From positions 62,001 to 126,000 of the forward strand of contig JADGFI010000005.1 in the NCBI GenBank assembly GCA_016743945.1: DNA of 64,000 nucleotides, written 5' to 3'. Made by a program: the position numbers and the translations under genes. The notes beneath the pieces are model-generated. The model had not been told where the DNA came from and searched no databases. It saw nothing but the letters and a program-made list of their open reading frames with translations. The first letter of the stretch is position 1, and each line of letters starts with the position of its first letter. This document shows positions 1 through 9,612 of this stretch, one piece after another. Origin of the DNA: Desulfobacteraceae bacterium. GTDB lineage: Bacteria; Desulfobacterota; Desulfobacteria; Desulfobacterales; Desulfobacteraceae.

Positions 1-416
1 CAGCTGTCCACAATGGGGGGAACCCGGTCCAGGTTCATCTGGATCTTGTTGTGGAGTTTTAAAATGGAATTTTCCCGGTCCTCACCCACAAAGAACCGGA
101 CCGTGACAACAGCCATTTCCCGGGTGGCCATGGAATAGACGTATTCCACCCCATCAATTTCCCAGAGAATCTGTTCTAGCGGGGTGGCCACCAGTTTCTC
201 AATTTCTTCCGGGGTGGCACCCGGGGCCTGAACATAGACATCGGCCATGGGCACCACAATCTGGGGTTCTTCTTCCTTGGGGGTTATAATGACGCTGAAA
301 ACCCCTAAGCAAAGGGCTATCATGATCAACATGACAGAGAGTTGTGACGACAAAAACAGGGCCACTATTTTTGAGAGAATCCCGGGGGGTGGTGGTGCAG
401 TATTTAGGTCAGCCAT
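1..416 (-). CDS. RND efflux pump permease, N-terminal part (runs off window)
   Basis: Only the first 138 codons are inside the window; the rest lies beyond base 1. The ATG at 416 opens a short cytoplasmic tail (MADLNTAPPPPG), then one hydrophobic segment at about residues 20-45, then a periplasmic stretch with PGATPEEIEKLVATPLE. That pattern (TM1 followed by PGA/PEEVE) is the start of the porter domain in AcrB/HAE1-type pumps. It begins six bases after the stop of the adaptor gene, so the two are one operon and should form an inner-membrane pump with its periplasmic adaptor. The substrate cannot be read from this part. Confidence 0.85.
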   Translation of the reverse strand, partial: MADLNTAPPPPGILSKIVALFLSSQLSVMLIMIALCLGVFSVIITPKEEEPQIVVPMADVYVQAPGATPEEIEKLVATPLEQILWEIDGVEYVYSMATREMAVVTVRFFVGEDRENSILKLHNKIQMNLDRVPPIVDS

Positions 417-422
417 TTGCGT

Positions 423-1571
423 CTAATATCCTAGGGTTTCAGTTCCGGTCAGTCCGGAAAGGACCTCAATTTTGGGACCAAGGATTTTTCCGGTTTTAAT
501 ATAGACAGAGCGGTATCGGATTTTTTGATCCTGGCTGTTTTGGGGCTGGTTTTTTGGGGATTGTATATTCACCATTTCCAGGTGGCCCACCCGAATAACA
601 GCGGCTTGGGGTATCAAAAGGGTCTCTTCTGTCTTCACCGGGATGAGCAGTCGTCCAAACATGCCCGGATAAATGCCCGGGGTCTCGGGCAGGGCCGCCT
701 TGACCAGGAAGGTTCGGGTTTCAGGGTTCGCATAGGGGGCAATCTCTTCAATGGTGGCCGTCACATTTGTCTCAAGGGTTTCAATTCCCACCGCATAGGG
801 GTTTCCCTGGATGATTTTGCGGATCAATCCTTCCCGGACACGGGCTTCCAGGCGCAGGGACCCACTGGTTTGGACAATGAGCAGGGGTTTGCCCGGCACG
901 GCCTGGTCCCCGGGATCAATGAGACGTTCTACCACCACGCCCGACGCAGGTGCTTTGATACTGGCATATCCCAATCCGATCCGGGCTTCTTTTACCACCT
1001 CCCGGGCCTGGCGGAGATTGGATTTGGCGGCCTGGAAGGCATCCAGATTTTTTTCATACCTGGCCTTTGCCTGGAGAAAGGCGGCCCGGTCAATTTCCAT
1101 CTGTTGGGAGGTGACCACCTCTTTTTCATAGAGGGTTTTGGTGCGCAGATAAGCAGCGTTGGCCTGGTCCTGGCCGGCCTTGGCTTCATCAATGGATTTT
1201 TGGTTTTGGTTCAGGGTGTTGTTGGCAAAGGCCAGACCCTGTTTTGCCTGCTCAAGGCGGGTGTTGAGCTGTCTTGTATCCAGCAGAACCAATACCCGGC
1301 CTGTTTTCACACGGGCCCCGGGTACCACATTAACCTTTAGGATCTGGCCGCTGACCTGGGATTCGATGACAGATTCGGTCAACGGTCGGATGGTACCCAC
1401 GGCTTCATAAATCTGGGTGATCTGCCGGGACTCAACCCTGGTCGTGTGCTGGACAGGGATTTGGTTTTGGGTGGTAACGGTTGAAAACCCCGGGGGAATT
1501 GAGTTGTTTTCACAGGAGAAAACAAGGGGCCAGAAAAGAAAAAGAAGAGGTAGGAAAGAAGTTTTTTTCAT
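423..1571 (-). CDS. RND efflux periplasmic adaptor lipoprotein (HlyD/MFP family)
   Basis: A 382-residue membrane-fusion protein linking an RND permease to an outer-membrane channel. I start it at the ATG at 1571, which follows AAGAG at good spacing and gives a lipoprotein signal ending LVFSC. A longer frame opening at 1649 adds 26 residues in front of the signal and has no comparable support. After Cys comes a lipoyl/barrel-sandwich half (IESQVSGQILKVNV), a long alpha-helical hairpin at roughly residues 95-190, the second half (IKAPASGVVVERLIDPG) and a beta-barrel near residues 225-300. It lies directly upstream of the permease and is the first gene of that pair. Confidence 0.88.
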   Translation of the reverse strand: MKKTSFLPLLFLFWPLVFSCENNSIPPGFSTVTTQNQIPVQHTTRVESRQITQIYEAVGTIRPLTESVIESQVSGQILKVNVVPGARVKTGRVLVLLDTRQLNTRLEQAKQGLAFANNTLNQNQKSIDEAKAGQDQANAAYLRTKTLYEKEVVTSQQMEIDRAAFLQAKARYEKNLDAFQAAKSNLRQAREVVKEARIGLGYASIKAPASGVVVERLIDPGDQAVPGKPLLIVQTSGSLRLEARVREGLIRKIIQGNPYAVGIETLETNVTATIEEIAPYANPETRTFLVKAALPETPGIYPGMFGRLLIPVKTEETLLIPQAAVIRVGHLEMVNIQSPKNQPQNSQDQKIRYRSVYIKTGKILGPKIEVLSGLTGTETLGY

Positions 1572-1703
1572 GGTACCGCTCTTTAGATAAAGGTTTAGTG
1601 AATTGTCAGAGTACAGTATGATGGATGACAGGCTTTCGTCAACCCACAATGCAGCACTTTTTCAATAAGGGCATTTAAATTGAGAGGGCTTAGGACCGCA
1701 AAT

Positions 1704-3224
1704 TTATCGATAATCCTTATAATTAATATGGTACTTGGCAGCCTTGTAAGCATATTTGCGCACGGTGATACCAATGAGCTTGGCTGCTTTGTTGATGTTG
1801 CCCCTGGTATTTTTCAAAGAATCCATGATGATTTCTTTTTCAAGGCTGTCCACGGCCTCTTCAAGGGAGAGGGGCAGGGTTTTAGATTTTGTCCCGGTCT
1901 GGAGGGTGGCCGGCAGGTGATAGGAGTGAATCGCCCCCTCATTACACAGGATGACGGCCCTCTCAAGACAATTCTCAAGCTCCCGGACATTGCCGGGCCA
2001 GTGGTATTCCATCATCATGTCAATGGCCGGGGTGGTGATCCGTTTGATCTCCTTTGAATGCTCTCGTACATACTTTTCTAAAAAATGATCCGCCAGGAGG
2101 ATGATATCGGTTTTGCGCATGCGAAGACTAGGAATGTAAATGGGAAAGACATTGAGTCTAAAATAAAGATCATCCCGAAATTTTCCGTGTTGCACCATGT
2201 CTTCCAGGTTGGCATTGGTGGCCGCCACAATCCTGATATCGGAGCGGATGGGCTTATACCCTCCCACTCGCTCAAATTCCTTTTCCTGAAGGACCCGTAA
2301 CAGTTTAACCTGGGCACCCAGAGCCATGTTCCCAATCTCGTCCAGAAAAATAGTGCCACGGTTGGCAATTTCGAATTTCCCTTTTTTCTGGTGGGAGGCA
2401 CCGGTGAAGGCCCCTCGTTCATGGCCGAACAATTCACTTTCAATGAGGTTTTCCGGAATAGCCGCACAATTGATTTTGATAAATGGCTGTTGGTTTCGTT
2501 CACTGTTATAGTGGATGGCATTTGCCACCAATTCTTTTCCGGTTCCGCTTTCTCCCCGGATCAGGACGGTGGCCGAAGAGGAAGATACCTGGGATATCAT
2601 CTGGAGCACCTCCCTCATTTTGTTGGAATTGCCGATGATATTGGTAAAGCTATATTTATTTTCCAGTTCAGACTTGAGTCGTACATTCTCTGTTTTGAGC
2701 TGTTCTTTTTCCACCCTTACGGTTTCAATGTTGATCACATGGTGTGCCACCATGGCTGCCACCACCGACAACAGTTTTTCGCCGGCAACCAGGGCTTTTT
2801 TGCCCTCATAGGGGCGGTCCGCACTGATGGCCCCCACTACCCGGGTGTCTTTTTTTATGGGAACACAGATAAAGGAATACTCCTGACCTTCGGCAATCTT
2901 GTGGGAGTCTGTTTTATCAAGAAACAGGGGTTCTTTACTGATTCTGGGGACCACAGCAGGGCTTCCGGATTCAATGACCTGTCCGATAATGCCTTCCCCG
3001 GGCAGGTATTTGATGCCTTTGGTGGTCTCTTCTGAAATGCCGTGGGCCATTTCTATCCGGATCTCCCCTGTTTCCGAATTGGTAAGAAAAATGATTCCCC
3101 TGACCAGGTTCAAGGATTCTGCCAATACGGTCAAAACTTTGATCAGGGACTTTTTCATGTCCATGTGCTGGTTCAAGGCTTCACTAATTTCATACAAAAG
3201 GGAGGTCTCTTCAATGGATTTCAT
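1704..3224 (-). CDS. Sigma-54-dependent activator, GAF-AAA+-HTH (NifA-like architecture)
   Basis: A 506-residue enhancer-binding protein. Residues about 20-165 form a GAF sensory domain. The AAA+ core carries Walker A GESGTGKE near residue 225, the sigma-54 contact loop GAFTGA near 275 and the Walker B stretch FLDEIG. The last 40 residues form a Fis-type helix-turn-helix ([22 protein letters not shown]). The arrangement matches NifA/FhlA, but no nif genes are in the window, so the name would be misleading. It is divergent from the GAF-PAS-His pair (3406 onward) and upstream of the first RND operon. I found no convincing -24/-12 promoter in either flanking gap, so its target is unknown. Confidence 0.85.
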   Translation of the reverse strand: MKSIEETSLLYEISEALNQHMDMKKSLIKVLTVLAESLNLVRGIIFLTNSETGEIRIEMAHGISEETTKGIKYLPGEGIIGQVIESGSPAVVPRISKEPLFLDKTDSHKIAEGQEYSFICVPIKKDTRVVGAISADRPYEGKKALVAGEKLLSVVAAMVAHHVINIETVRVEKEQLKTENVRLKSELENKYSFTNIIGNSNKMREVLQMISQVSSSSATVLIRGESGTGKELVANAIHYNSERNQQPFIKINCAAIPENLIESELFGHERGAFTGASHQKKGKFEIANRGTIFLDEIGNMALGAQVKLLRVLQEKEFERVGGYKPIRSDIRIVAATNANLEDMVQHGKFRDDLYFRLNVFPIYIPSLRMRKTDIILLADHFLEKYVREHSKEIKRITTPAIDMMMEYHWPGNVRELENCLERAVILCNEGAIHSYHLPATLQTGTKSKTLPLSLEEAVDSLEKEIIMDSLKNTRGNINKAAKLIGITVRKYAYKAAKYHINYKDYR

Positions 3225-3405
3225 AACAGATTCTTTTGGAATTTCCTTATTATTAATATATCTTTATGCTACTCATTTAGTTTCTACCTTGCTATAAATA
3301 AATAAATATAAATATATCCTGTTATCTCATAAAAATCAATTTCATAACAGGAGGTAATGCGGAATCCCTAGGTAAAAAGGATTCATCAACCGGAGAAAGA
3401 GGCCC

Positions 3406-4581
3406 GTGGAAAAAAGACCTGTGGAAAAAAGAGATGATGCTAAAATCCTTGAGGTATTGTTTGAAATATCTGAAGCGGTCACCCATACCCTTAACCTGGA
3501 TGAATTGTACAAGGTTATTCACCGCTCCCTTGGCAAAATTTTTAATGTGGATAATTTTTTTATTGCCCTTCACCACGAAAAACGAGATTCCATCACCTTT
3601 CCCTACCATGTGGATGAAAACGATGAAAATCCCGGTGAAATATTTAATTTCAGCAAAACCGCATCCCTGACGGGAAGGGTGATTCAGTCCCGAAAGCCCT
3701 TAATTTTTTTTGAGAAGGATATCATTGAGTTTGCCAGACAACAGAACCAGGATGTCATTGGCACCATCAGCAAAATTTGGCTGGGAGCTCCCCTGATTAT
3801 TAAAAATCGGGTCATCGGGGCAATCGCCATCCATAATTTTATTTGTGCAACTGCCTATGGGCCAAGGGATCTGGATTTGCTCAATACCATTTCCCAGCAC
3901 ATTGGCCTGGCCATTGAAAGAAAAGAATCTGAAAAAAATTTTTTAACCCAGCAGCAGCTGCTTGAAACCATTTTAGAATCCTCTCCCGTGGGGATTTGTC
4001 TGCTGGAAAATCAGGTCTTCAAATGGGTGAATGCAAAAATGGTCCGCCTGTTTGGATATGATTCCAAAGCAGCATTTGCCGGACAGCGTATCCAGATGAT
4101 CTATGCTTCCAAACAGGCGTACAAGAATGCCGTGGCCATTATTCAAAAGGAGTTGATACTACGCGCCAGGGCTGACTTTGATGTTGAGTTGAAACGCCAG
4201 GACGGCACCCTGTTCAAAGCCCATATTATTTTAACCCGTTTCAACCAGGAAAATCCCTTGAAAAGTGCCATTGCGACCATTGCCGATATTTCGTTGAGGG
4301 ATGTTGCCCAGCAGGAAAAATTAGAAAAAGAGAAGCTCCAGGGGGTTTTGGAAATGGCCGGTGCCATCTGCCACGAAATCAACCAGCCCCTCCAGGCTAT
4401 TCTCGGCTATTCCAACCTGTTTGACACAGAGTCCATTACTGCCAAAGAATTAGAGCAGATTAAATTTCAGGCAACCCGCATCGGGGATATTACCAAAAGG
4501 CTTTCCAAAATTACCCGGTATAAAACCATTCCCTATCCCGGAGATACGAAAATTGTGGATATTTGGGGGTCCAGCAGTTGA
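3406..4581 (+). CDS. GAF-PAS-HisKA sensor protein without an ATPase domain (copy 1)
   Basis: A 391-residue cytoplasmic protein with a GAF domain (about 15-170), a PAS domain (about 185-305) and a histidine-kinase dimerisation helix pair containing HEINQPLQAI, with His323 as the phospho-acceptor candidate. The protein then stops about 70 residues after the histidine: no N, G1 or G2 box of the HATPase domain is present, and the frame ends cleanly at TGA with the tail YPGDTKIVDIW. Start is a GTG at 3406 preceded by AGAGG; a second in-frame GTG lies at 3421. The downstream paralogue shows the same truncated architecture, which argues against accidental truncation. It may serve as a phosphotransfer or dimerisation partner for another kinase; that is inference. 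Confidence 0.8.
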   Translation: MEKRPVEKRDDAKILEVLFEISEAVTHTLNLDELYKVIHRSLGKIFNVDNFFIALHHEKRDSITFPYHVDENDENPGEIFNFSKTASLTGRVIQSRKPLIFFEKDIIEFARQQNQDVIGTISKIWLGAPLIIKNRVIGAIAIHNFICATAYGPRDLDLLNTISQHIGLAIERKESEKNFLTQQQLLETILESSPVGICLLENQVFKWVNAKMVRLFGYDSKAAFAGQRIQMIYASKQAYKNAVAIIQKELILRARADFDVELKRQDGTLFKAHIILTRFNQENPLKSAIATIADISLRDVAQQEKLEKEKLQGVLEMAGAICHEINQPLQAILGYSNLFDTESITAKELEQIKFQATRIGDITKRLSKITRYKTIPYPGDTKIVDIWGSSS

Positions 4582-4684
4582 AAAAGGATACGCCATGGTT
4601 CAAGGCGTTGTCTCTTGATTAAATAGGCTATTAATGGAATAATGTCTCGGTTTTAGACACACTTCACATGCGGGCAGGGGAAAA

Positions 4685-5890
4685 ATGGGCGAAAGAGAAT
4701 CAGCCAGAAAGCATAAAAGACGGGATTTGGCAGGGACCATTGAGGTGTTGTTTGAAATATCCGCTGCGGTCACCCATACCCGGAATCTGGCGGAACTCTA
4801 CAAAGTGATTCACCGATCTTTGGATAAAATTCTCAATGTGGATAATTTTTTTATCGCCTTGCTGGATGAAGAACGGGATGCCATCACCTTTCCCTATTAT
4901 GTGGATGAAAAAGATGATATCCCCGAAGAAATCTTAAATTTCAGTAAAGAAACCACATTCACAAGCCAGATTATCAAAAAAAGAAATCCGCTGCTTTTTT
5001 ATGAAAACGATTATGTTGAAATGGTCCGGAAAAAGGGAAAAAATCCCCTTGGAACCGCCTTTAAAATATTGCTGGGTGCCCCTTTGATTATACGAGACCG
5101 GGTCATCGGAGCCATTGTGATTCAAGACTATAACTCTTCATCGGCCTACCAGGATAAGGATCTGGCCCTGTTAAATTTAATATCCCAGCACGTGGCCCTG
5201 GCCATTGAAAGAAAAGAGGCTGAAGAAAAGATAAAAGAGCAGCGCGGGATTTTGGAAAAAATTCTGGAATCTTCCCCTGTGGGGATTGCTCTGGTTCAAA
5301 ACCGAACCTTTAAATGGGTGAATTCGGAAATGGTGCGGATGTTCGGGTATGAGACCAAAGAGGAATTCGAGAACAAAAATGTCCGCATGATTTATACAGC
5401 TGTTGAGGATTATGACTATGCCGGCCAGACGATTTATGACAGCCTGATTACCCAGGGAACAGCAGATTATGAAATAGATGTGGTGAAAAAGGGTGGAGCC
5501 CTCTATCCCGCTCATATTCTCCTCAATTGTACGGATAGCAATGACCCAATGGCCTGGACCATTGCCACTGTTATTGATATGTCCCAGAGAAAGGCGGCGG
5601 AAAAAGAAGCCTATGAGCGGGAACGGCTTCATGGTGTCCTGGAGATGGCCGGAGCCGTTTGCCATGAAATCAACCAGCCCCTCCAGGCGATTTTAGGTTA
5701 TTCTGAACTTTTACTCATGGGTCTTCCCCAGGAACCCATGGGCAATCACCTGAACGCTATTAAATCCCAGGCCACCCGGTTGGGGAACATAACCAAAAAA
5801 TTGTCCAATATTACCCAGTACAAGACAGTGGATTACCCCGGAAACACCAAGATTGTGGATATATGGGGGACTGACAGCGGTGCTGTCTAA
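4685..5890 (+). CDS. GAF-PAS-HisKA sensor protein without an ATPase domain (copy 2)
   Basis: A 401-residue tandem paralogue of the preceding gene. It has the same order of domains: GAF (about 15-175), PAS (about 190-310) and a dimerisation helix pair with HEINQPLQAI, His327 being the acceptor candidate. It also ends about 75 residues later with YPGNTKIVDIW and no ATP-binding domain. ATG at 4685 follows AGGGG. Differences between the copies are concentrated in the GAF and PAS sensing regions and in one loop after the histidine (LLLMGLPQEP here is longer). The shared tail motif suggests a functional C-terminus. The stop overlaps the end of the convergent small gene by four bases. Confidence 0.8.
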   Translation: MGERESARKHKRRDLAGTIEVLFEISAAVTHTRNLAELYKVIHRSLDKILNVDNFFIALLDEERDAITFPYYVDEKDDIPEEILNFSKETTFTSQIIKKRNPLLFYENDYVEMVRKKGKNPLGTAFKILLGAPLIIRDRVIGAIVIQDYNSSSAYQDKDLALLNLISQHVALAIERKEAEEKIKEQRGILEKILESSPVGIALVQNRTFKWVNSEMVRMFGYETKEEFENKNVRMIYTAVEDYDYAGQTIYDSLITQGTADYEIDVVKKGGALYPAHILLNCTDSNDPMAWTIATVIDMSQRKAAEKEAYERERLHGVLEMAGAVCHEINQPLQAILGYSELLLMGLPQEPMGNHLNAIKSQATRLGNITKKLSNITQYKTVDYPGNTKIVDIWGTDSGAV

Positions 5891-6168
5891 TTGGCAGAAA
5901 AAGGTGCGGGTTTCTTCTTTGCAAGGTTATCCAGGTGTCTTTCAACATATGCCCGTATATTACGATCCAGATCAAAGGTTTCAGAATAATAGTTGAGGAC
6001 CCACCATAGATGGTTGAGTTTTTCAGGGTCATCCTGCCACCAGCTAACCGCCTCTTTTATGGCCCCGGGCGTTTCCAGTTCGGAGTTTAGTTTAACATAA
6101 AAATCGTAACACATGGAACGTGTCATGGGTTTCAGGCCCAAAGCAGTGACGGTATTTCGATTGATCAC
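5887..6168 (-). CDS. Small conserved-looking protein, unknown function
   Basis: A 93-residue soluble protein I do not recognise. It is the last gene of the ABC/cytochrome-assembly-like operon: its ATG overlaps the stop of the ResB-like gene (ATGA, 6165-6168), which implies translational coupling. It is rich in aromatic and charged residues (SWWQDD, NHLWWVLNYY) and has no signal peptide, membrane segment or cysteine motif. The tight coupling supports it being real; the sequence alone gives no function. Confidence 0.65.
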   Translation of the reverse strand: MINRNTVTALGLKPMTRSMCYDFYVKLNSELETPGAIKEAVSWWQDDPEKLNHLWWVLNYYSETFDLDRNIRAYVERHLDNLAKKKPAPFSAN

Positions 6169-6995
6169 ACCTGCCTCCTTGCATTTTTTGCCCTGTTTTT
6201 TGCCAATGGCTTTTTCCAGGTCATTGCCATAAATCCGGCCAGGGCAAGGATCATTACCCCGTACACCAGAAAAAAGAACCTGCTTAGAAAATTATGGGTC
6301 AGGGTAAGTACCACCCCAAGCTGGTTGTCCGCCTGCTTTTTGTCCGACTGGTGGATTACAAACTCAATCAGGGTGATCTGGACGGACTTGTACCGCAGCG
6401 GTGAAAGCATCATTACCTTTTTTGAGGCAAGGATACGGCTGTTTTTCAGCAGGGTCAGATTGGCATAATTTTCATGGATATGGACGTTTTTACGGGTCAT
6501 CAGCTGGCGTTGCTTTTTTTTCGGTGCCGTTAATATCTGCTTATCATCGGTGAAGACCACATCCGAGACCTGAATTTCATACTGGCCAAAGAGGTGAACC
6601 TGACCCGGGAAGAGGCTCACCCTGCTCTGTTTCTCCCCCACCACCAGGATCAGTCCGTGGCAGATCAACACCATGATAAACAGGCAGTGAAGGATAAAAA
6701 ACAGCCAGTTTTTGATTCGGCCTGAGCGTTTGGCCAGGGATAATTGTCGGTCCAGGCTGCAGCAAAGCGCATTTATAAACAAAATTGTGGCGGTAAGACA
6801 CAATAAAAAAAACCAGATTACCAAGGTGGGGGCCGTGGGCCAGGTTGTGCTGAGCCAGTTAAAAATACTGACTTCGTTCATCTGGGTGAAGGCCGCTTTG
6901 TGGAAGATATTTAAAAAAACACCCGCTCCCATTAGCAGGACCAGGACAACCAGGTTGTAAAAGGTGAGGGTTACAGAACTTAAACGCTGAATCAT
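6165..6995 (-). CDS. ResB/Ccs1-like membrane protein
   Basis: A 276-residue protein with about four membrane segments: near residues 10-32, 50-75, 95-120 and 240-262. After the third comes a periplasmic domain of about 110 residues. The third segment and what follows (HCLFIMVLICHGLILVVG, then a turn and FPGQ) resemble the ResB/Ccs1 family of cytochrome c heme-delivery proteins, but the periplasmic domain is much shorter than in standard ResB. The start at 6995 is chosen because AAGGAG lies just upstream; the longer frame from 7028 has the ribosome site inside the coding region. It follows a CcsA-like gene, as in System II cytochrome c assembly. A role in heme or metal handling next to the ABC importer is inference. 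Confidence 0.7.
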   Translation of the reverse strand: MIQRLSSVTLTFYNLVVLVLLMGAGVFLNIFHKAAFTQMNEVSIFNWLSTTWPTAPTLVIWFFLLCLTATILFINALCCSLDRQLSLAKRSGRIKNWLFFILHCLFIMVLICHGLILVVGEKQSRVSLFPGQVHLFGQYEIQVSDVVFTDDKQILTAPKKKQRQLMTRKNVHIHENYANLTLLKNSRILASKKVMMLSPLRYKSVQITLIEFVIHQSDKKQADNQLGVVLTLTHNFLSRFFFLVYGVMILALAGFMAMTWKKPLAKNRAKNARRQV

Positions 6996-7006
6996 GGCAT
7001 TCTCCT

Positions 7007-7738
7007 TTAATGATAAAATATCATCCACAAAATAAAAATACCCGGCAGGGTGCCACAGATTCCCCGGGCGATTTTGTTTCGGGTGAGACCCGGGGGCAGG
7101 TGGCAGACCGCCATGATAAGGAGAAAAAGGATGGAGGCTTTAAAGAATCCCCGGCTCCATTGCCAGGAATCTCCGAACCAGTTCAGACACCAGAGGGAAC
7201 CTGCCCATTCACTGACAAGATAGAGACAGGCACCTGCCAAAAGTGTATTTCGCCCGCCCATTGACAACACTTCGGCATCTTTTTTTCCAAAGAGATGGGC
7301 AAGGTATTGACTGGCTCCCTGGGCAAGGAAAGCTGCGGTCAGCAGCCGTAAATTAAAAAAAAGATTGACCCAGAGGTTGCCATACATGAAATAATCGTCA
7401 TTGATGGCCATTGGTTTGTCCCATTGTATGAACAGAATTATCAGGGCTCCAAGGCTGTTGAACAGGGAAAACCCGTATTGGTGGCCGGCATTTTTTTGGA
7501 ATACCAGGGCCAGTATTCCCATGATGCCCACAATATAAATACTGGCTTCAAAGGGACCGAACAAGGGAGGCCTTCCCACACAAAAGCCGATGAAGAGAAT
7601 GCCGGCAAGGCAGGTTAAGATTCGCAGGTGTAAAAACAGGCCATATATCCTATTTTGTTTCATTCCTGCGGTGCAAAGTTCCAGTATCACCATTCCTGTG
7701 ACGACCCGGTAAATAAGTGTGGGGAAATCAGCTGCCAC
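7007..7738 (-). CDS. CcsA/CcmC-like polytopic membrane protein
   Basis: A 243-residue protein with seven or eight hydrophobic segments and little soluble sequence. The region WAGSLWCLNWFGDSWQWSRG near residue 185 resembles the tryptophan-rich WWD heme-binding loop of CcsA/CcmC/CcmF proteins, though the WGxxWxWD core is degenerate. A ResB-like gene follows at once (stop at 7007, next start at 6995), reproducing the CcsA-ResB pairing. It lies 54 bases after the ABC ATPase gene on the same strand. A heme-handling role is therefore plausible, but the altered loop means an ordinary cytochrome c synthase should not be assumed. Confidence 0.65.
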   Translation of the reverse strand: MAADFPTLIYRVVTGMVILELCTAGMKQNRIYGLFLHLRILTCLAGILFIGFCVGRPPLFGPFEASIYIVGIMGILALVFQKNAGHQYGFSLFNSLGALIILFIQWDKPMAINDDYFMYGNLWVNLFFNLRLLTAAFLAQGASQYLAHLFGKKDAEVLSMGGRNTLLAGACLYLVSEWAGSLWCLNWFGDSWQWSRGFFKASILFLLIMAVCHLPPGLTRNKIARGICGTLPGIFILWMIFYH

Positions 7739-7792
7739 CTTTGTTCTCCTTTTTTCTCGTCTCTTGCCGGTTCATAGGTTTCAATGGACCCG

Positions 7793-8587
7793 TTAAAACG
7801 GGCCGGTTAAAATATTTTCCGGGAAAAATAATTTTTTTTGTTCATTGATCTTCACCGTTCCCAGAGGGATGTCATACAAAGCGGAAATATTTTTTTGTGT
7901 CATCGCTTGTCTGGCAGGTCCCTGTTCCATGATGGTGTTGTCCTTGACCATGATCAGATCATCGGCAAACAGCGCTGCCATATTGGGATCATGCAGGGTT
8001 GCCACAATACTGATCCCTTTGGAGCGGCACAGCGATTTTATGGCAGACAGCAAATGGTATTGGTTATTAAAATCCAGGTGGTTGGTGGGTTCATCCAAAA
8101 GCATGAGGTATTTTGTCTGGGTTACAGCCCTTGCCAGCAGGCACATCTGGCGTTCCCCCCCTGAAATTTGATTAAAGTTTTTCAAGGCCAGGGAACCGGC
8201 ATTCAGAAAATTCAATGCATCGTGTGCCATTTTATAATCTGCGGGGCCTGGCCGTTGTGACAGGCGTAAAAAAGGTGCTCTTCCCATGACCACCACATCA
8301 ATCACCCGGTAGGGAAAAATGTCCAGGTTTTCCTGGGGCACCAGGCTGACCTGTTGGGCAATCTGGTTTTGGCCCATGTCGGTGATATCCTGGCCATGGA
8401 CCAGCACCTTGCCGGAATCGGGGGTTAATATGTTGTTCAGGCAATGGAGAAGAGTGGTTTTTCCCGAACCGTTTCGTCCCAGGATGGCACAAAACCTTCC
8501 GGTATGAACTTTAAAAGAGACGCTCTCCAGCACCGGCACCTGCCTGTAGGAAAATTTAAGATCCCTGCATTCAAGGACTAGAGCCAT
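7793..8587 (-). CDS. Iron-complex/corrinoid-type ABC transporter ATPase (FecE/BtuD-like)
   Basis: A 264-residue ATP-binding subunit with Walker A GRNGSGKTT near residue 37, the Q-loop at VPQEN, the signature ISGGERQ, Walker B LMLLDEPTNHLD and the switch histidine in ATLHDPN. The LDEPTNHLD wording is typical of the FecCDE/BtuCD group. Its start overlaps the end of the permease gene by about ten bases. With the permease and binding protein upstream it makes a complete importer. The substrate is not decided by sequence; the neighbouring ResB/CcsA-like genes make heme or an iron complex as likely as a corrinoid. Confidence 0.9.
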   Translation of the reverse strand: MALVLECRDLKFSYRQVPVLESVSFKVHTGRFCAILGRNGSGKTTLLHCLNNILTPDSGKVLVHGQDITDMGQNQIAQQVSLVPQENLDIFPYRVIDVVVMGRAPFLRLSQRPGPADYKMAHDALNFLNAGSLALKNFNQISGGERQMCLLARAVTQTKYLMLLDEPTNHLDFNNQYHLLSAIKSLCRSKGISIVATLHDPNMAALFADDLIMVKDNTIMEQGPARQAMTQKNISALYDIPLGTVKINEQKKLFFPENILTGPF

Positions 8588-9594
8588 CCTGTTCCCCTGT
8601 TTTTAACCATGAGATATCCAAAGATCGGGGCGCCGGTCAGGGCGGTGATGATACCCACGGGAATTTCCGCCGAAGAGATGGTTCTGGCAAGGGTATCGGC
8701 TGCCAGTAAAAAGATGGCGCCCAGCAGGGCTGTCATGGGGATCATTCGTTCATGTTCCGGTCCTGCAATGGCCCGGGCCATGTGGGGAATGATCAGGCCG
8801 ATCCAGGCGATCTGACCGCAGGTGGCCACGGAAATTGCCACCATGAAAGAACTGGTAATGATGAGCAGGCGCCTGAAAAAAGAGGGGGTCATCCCCAGGG
8901 ATCTGGCCTGGATATCCCCCAGAGAAAGAATGTTCAGCCGGAACCCCAGGGCCACAAAGAGAAGAATTCCCAAAAGGGTAAAGGGTGCCATGATCAGGAC
9001 ATTTTCCCAGGTGACCCGGGACAGACTGCCCATGACCCAGAAAATGATACTGGGCAATTGCTCATAGGGATCTGAAAAATATTTCAGGATCATGAGCAGG
9101 GCATTGAAAAAAGAAAGGATTACCATACCAGCCAGCACTAAAATCATCACGGATTTTATGGCGATCACCCGGGCCAGGGCCACACTCATGGACACGGCGG
9201 CAAGTCCAAAGCCAAAGGAGATGACATGGATCAGATAGAAAGAATCAAAGGGAAGGACCAAGCCGAGGGCGGCCCCAAAGGTGCAGCCGGCAGAGACGCC
9301 TAAAATATCCGGGGAGACCAGGGGGTTCCGGAACAAGGCCTGGTAAACCGCCCCGGAAACTGCCAGGCCCGATCCCACCAGGATGGCCATGCAGCATCTG
9401 GGAACCCTGATCCACCAGAAGACAAGCTCCCTGGACAGCAGATCCTTGGCGGTTTCATTGTTGGAAAAAAAATTGATCACAAGGGTGAGAAGGTCGCCCC
9501 CGCGGATAAAGACCCGGCCCATGGATATGGATGCCAGAAAAAGAATCAGCAGCACCAGGGAAAGGATCAAAAGTTTTCCTTTAGCGGATCTCAA
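8578..9594 (-). CDS. FecCD/BtuC-type ABC permease
   Basis: A 338-residue membrane subunit with about ten hydrophobic segments and the FecCD family landmarks: GAVYQALFRNPLVSPDILG near residue 85, and GLIIPHMAR followed by GPEH near residue 270. The coding frame opens with TTG at 9594, behind a G-rich stretch (GGGCGGGCG); no ATG gives the full first membrane segment. It starts 18 bases after the stop of the binding-protein gene and overlaps the ATPase gene, so the three are one transcription unit. Confidence 0.9.
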   Translation of the reverse strand: MRSAKGKLLILSLVLLILFLASISMGRVFIRGGDLLTLVINFFSNNETAKDLLSRELVFWWIRVPRCCMAILVGSGLAVSGAVYQALFRNPLVSPDILGVSAGCTFGAALGLVLPFDSFYLIHVISFGFGLAAVSMSVALARVIAIKSVMILVLAGMVILSFFNALLMILKYFSDPYEQLPSIIFWVMGSLSRVTWENVLIMAPFTLLGILLFVALGFRLNILSLGDIQARSLGMTPSFFRRLLIITSSFMVAISVATCGQIAWIGLIIPHMARAIAGPEHERMIPMTALLGAIFLLAADTLARTISSAEIPVGIITALTGAPIFGYLMVKNRGTGWL

Positions 9595-9612
9595 AAATAA
9601 CGCCCGCCCGTA

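Noticed and set aside
1572..1703. Sigma-54 promoter for the first RND operon
   Set aside because: No TGG-N10-GC arrangement with adequate match was found on either strand.
1704..3224. Calling this gene nifA
   Set aside because: Domain order fits NifA, but no nitrogen-fixation genes or UAS (TGT-N10-ACA) are seen nearby.
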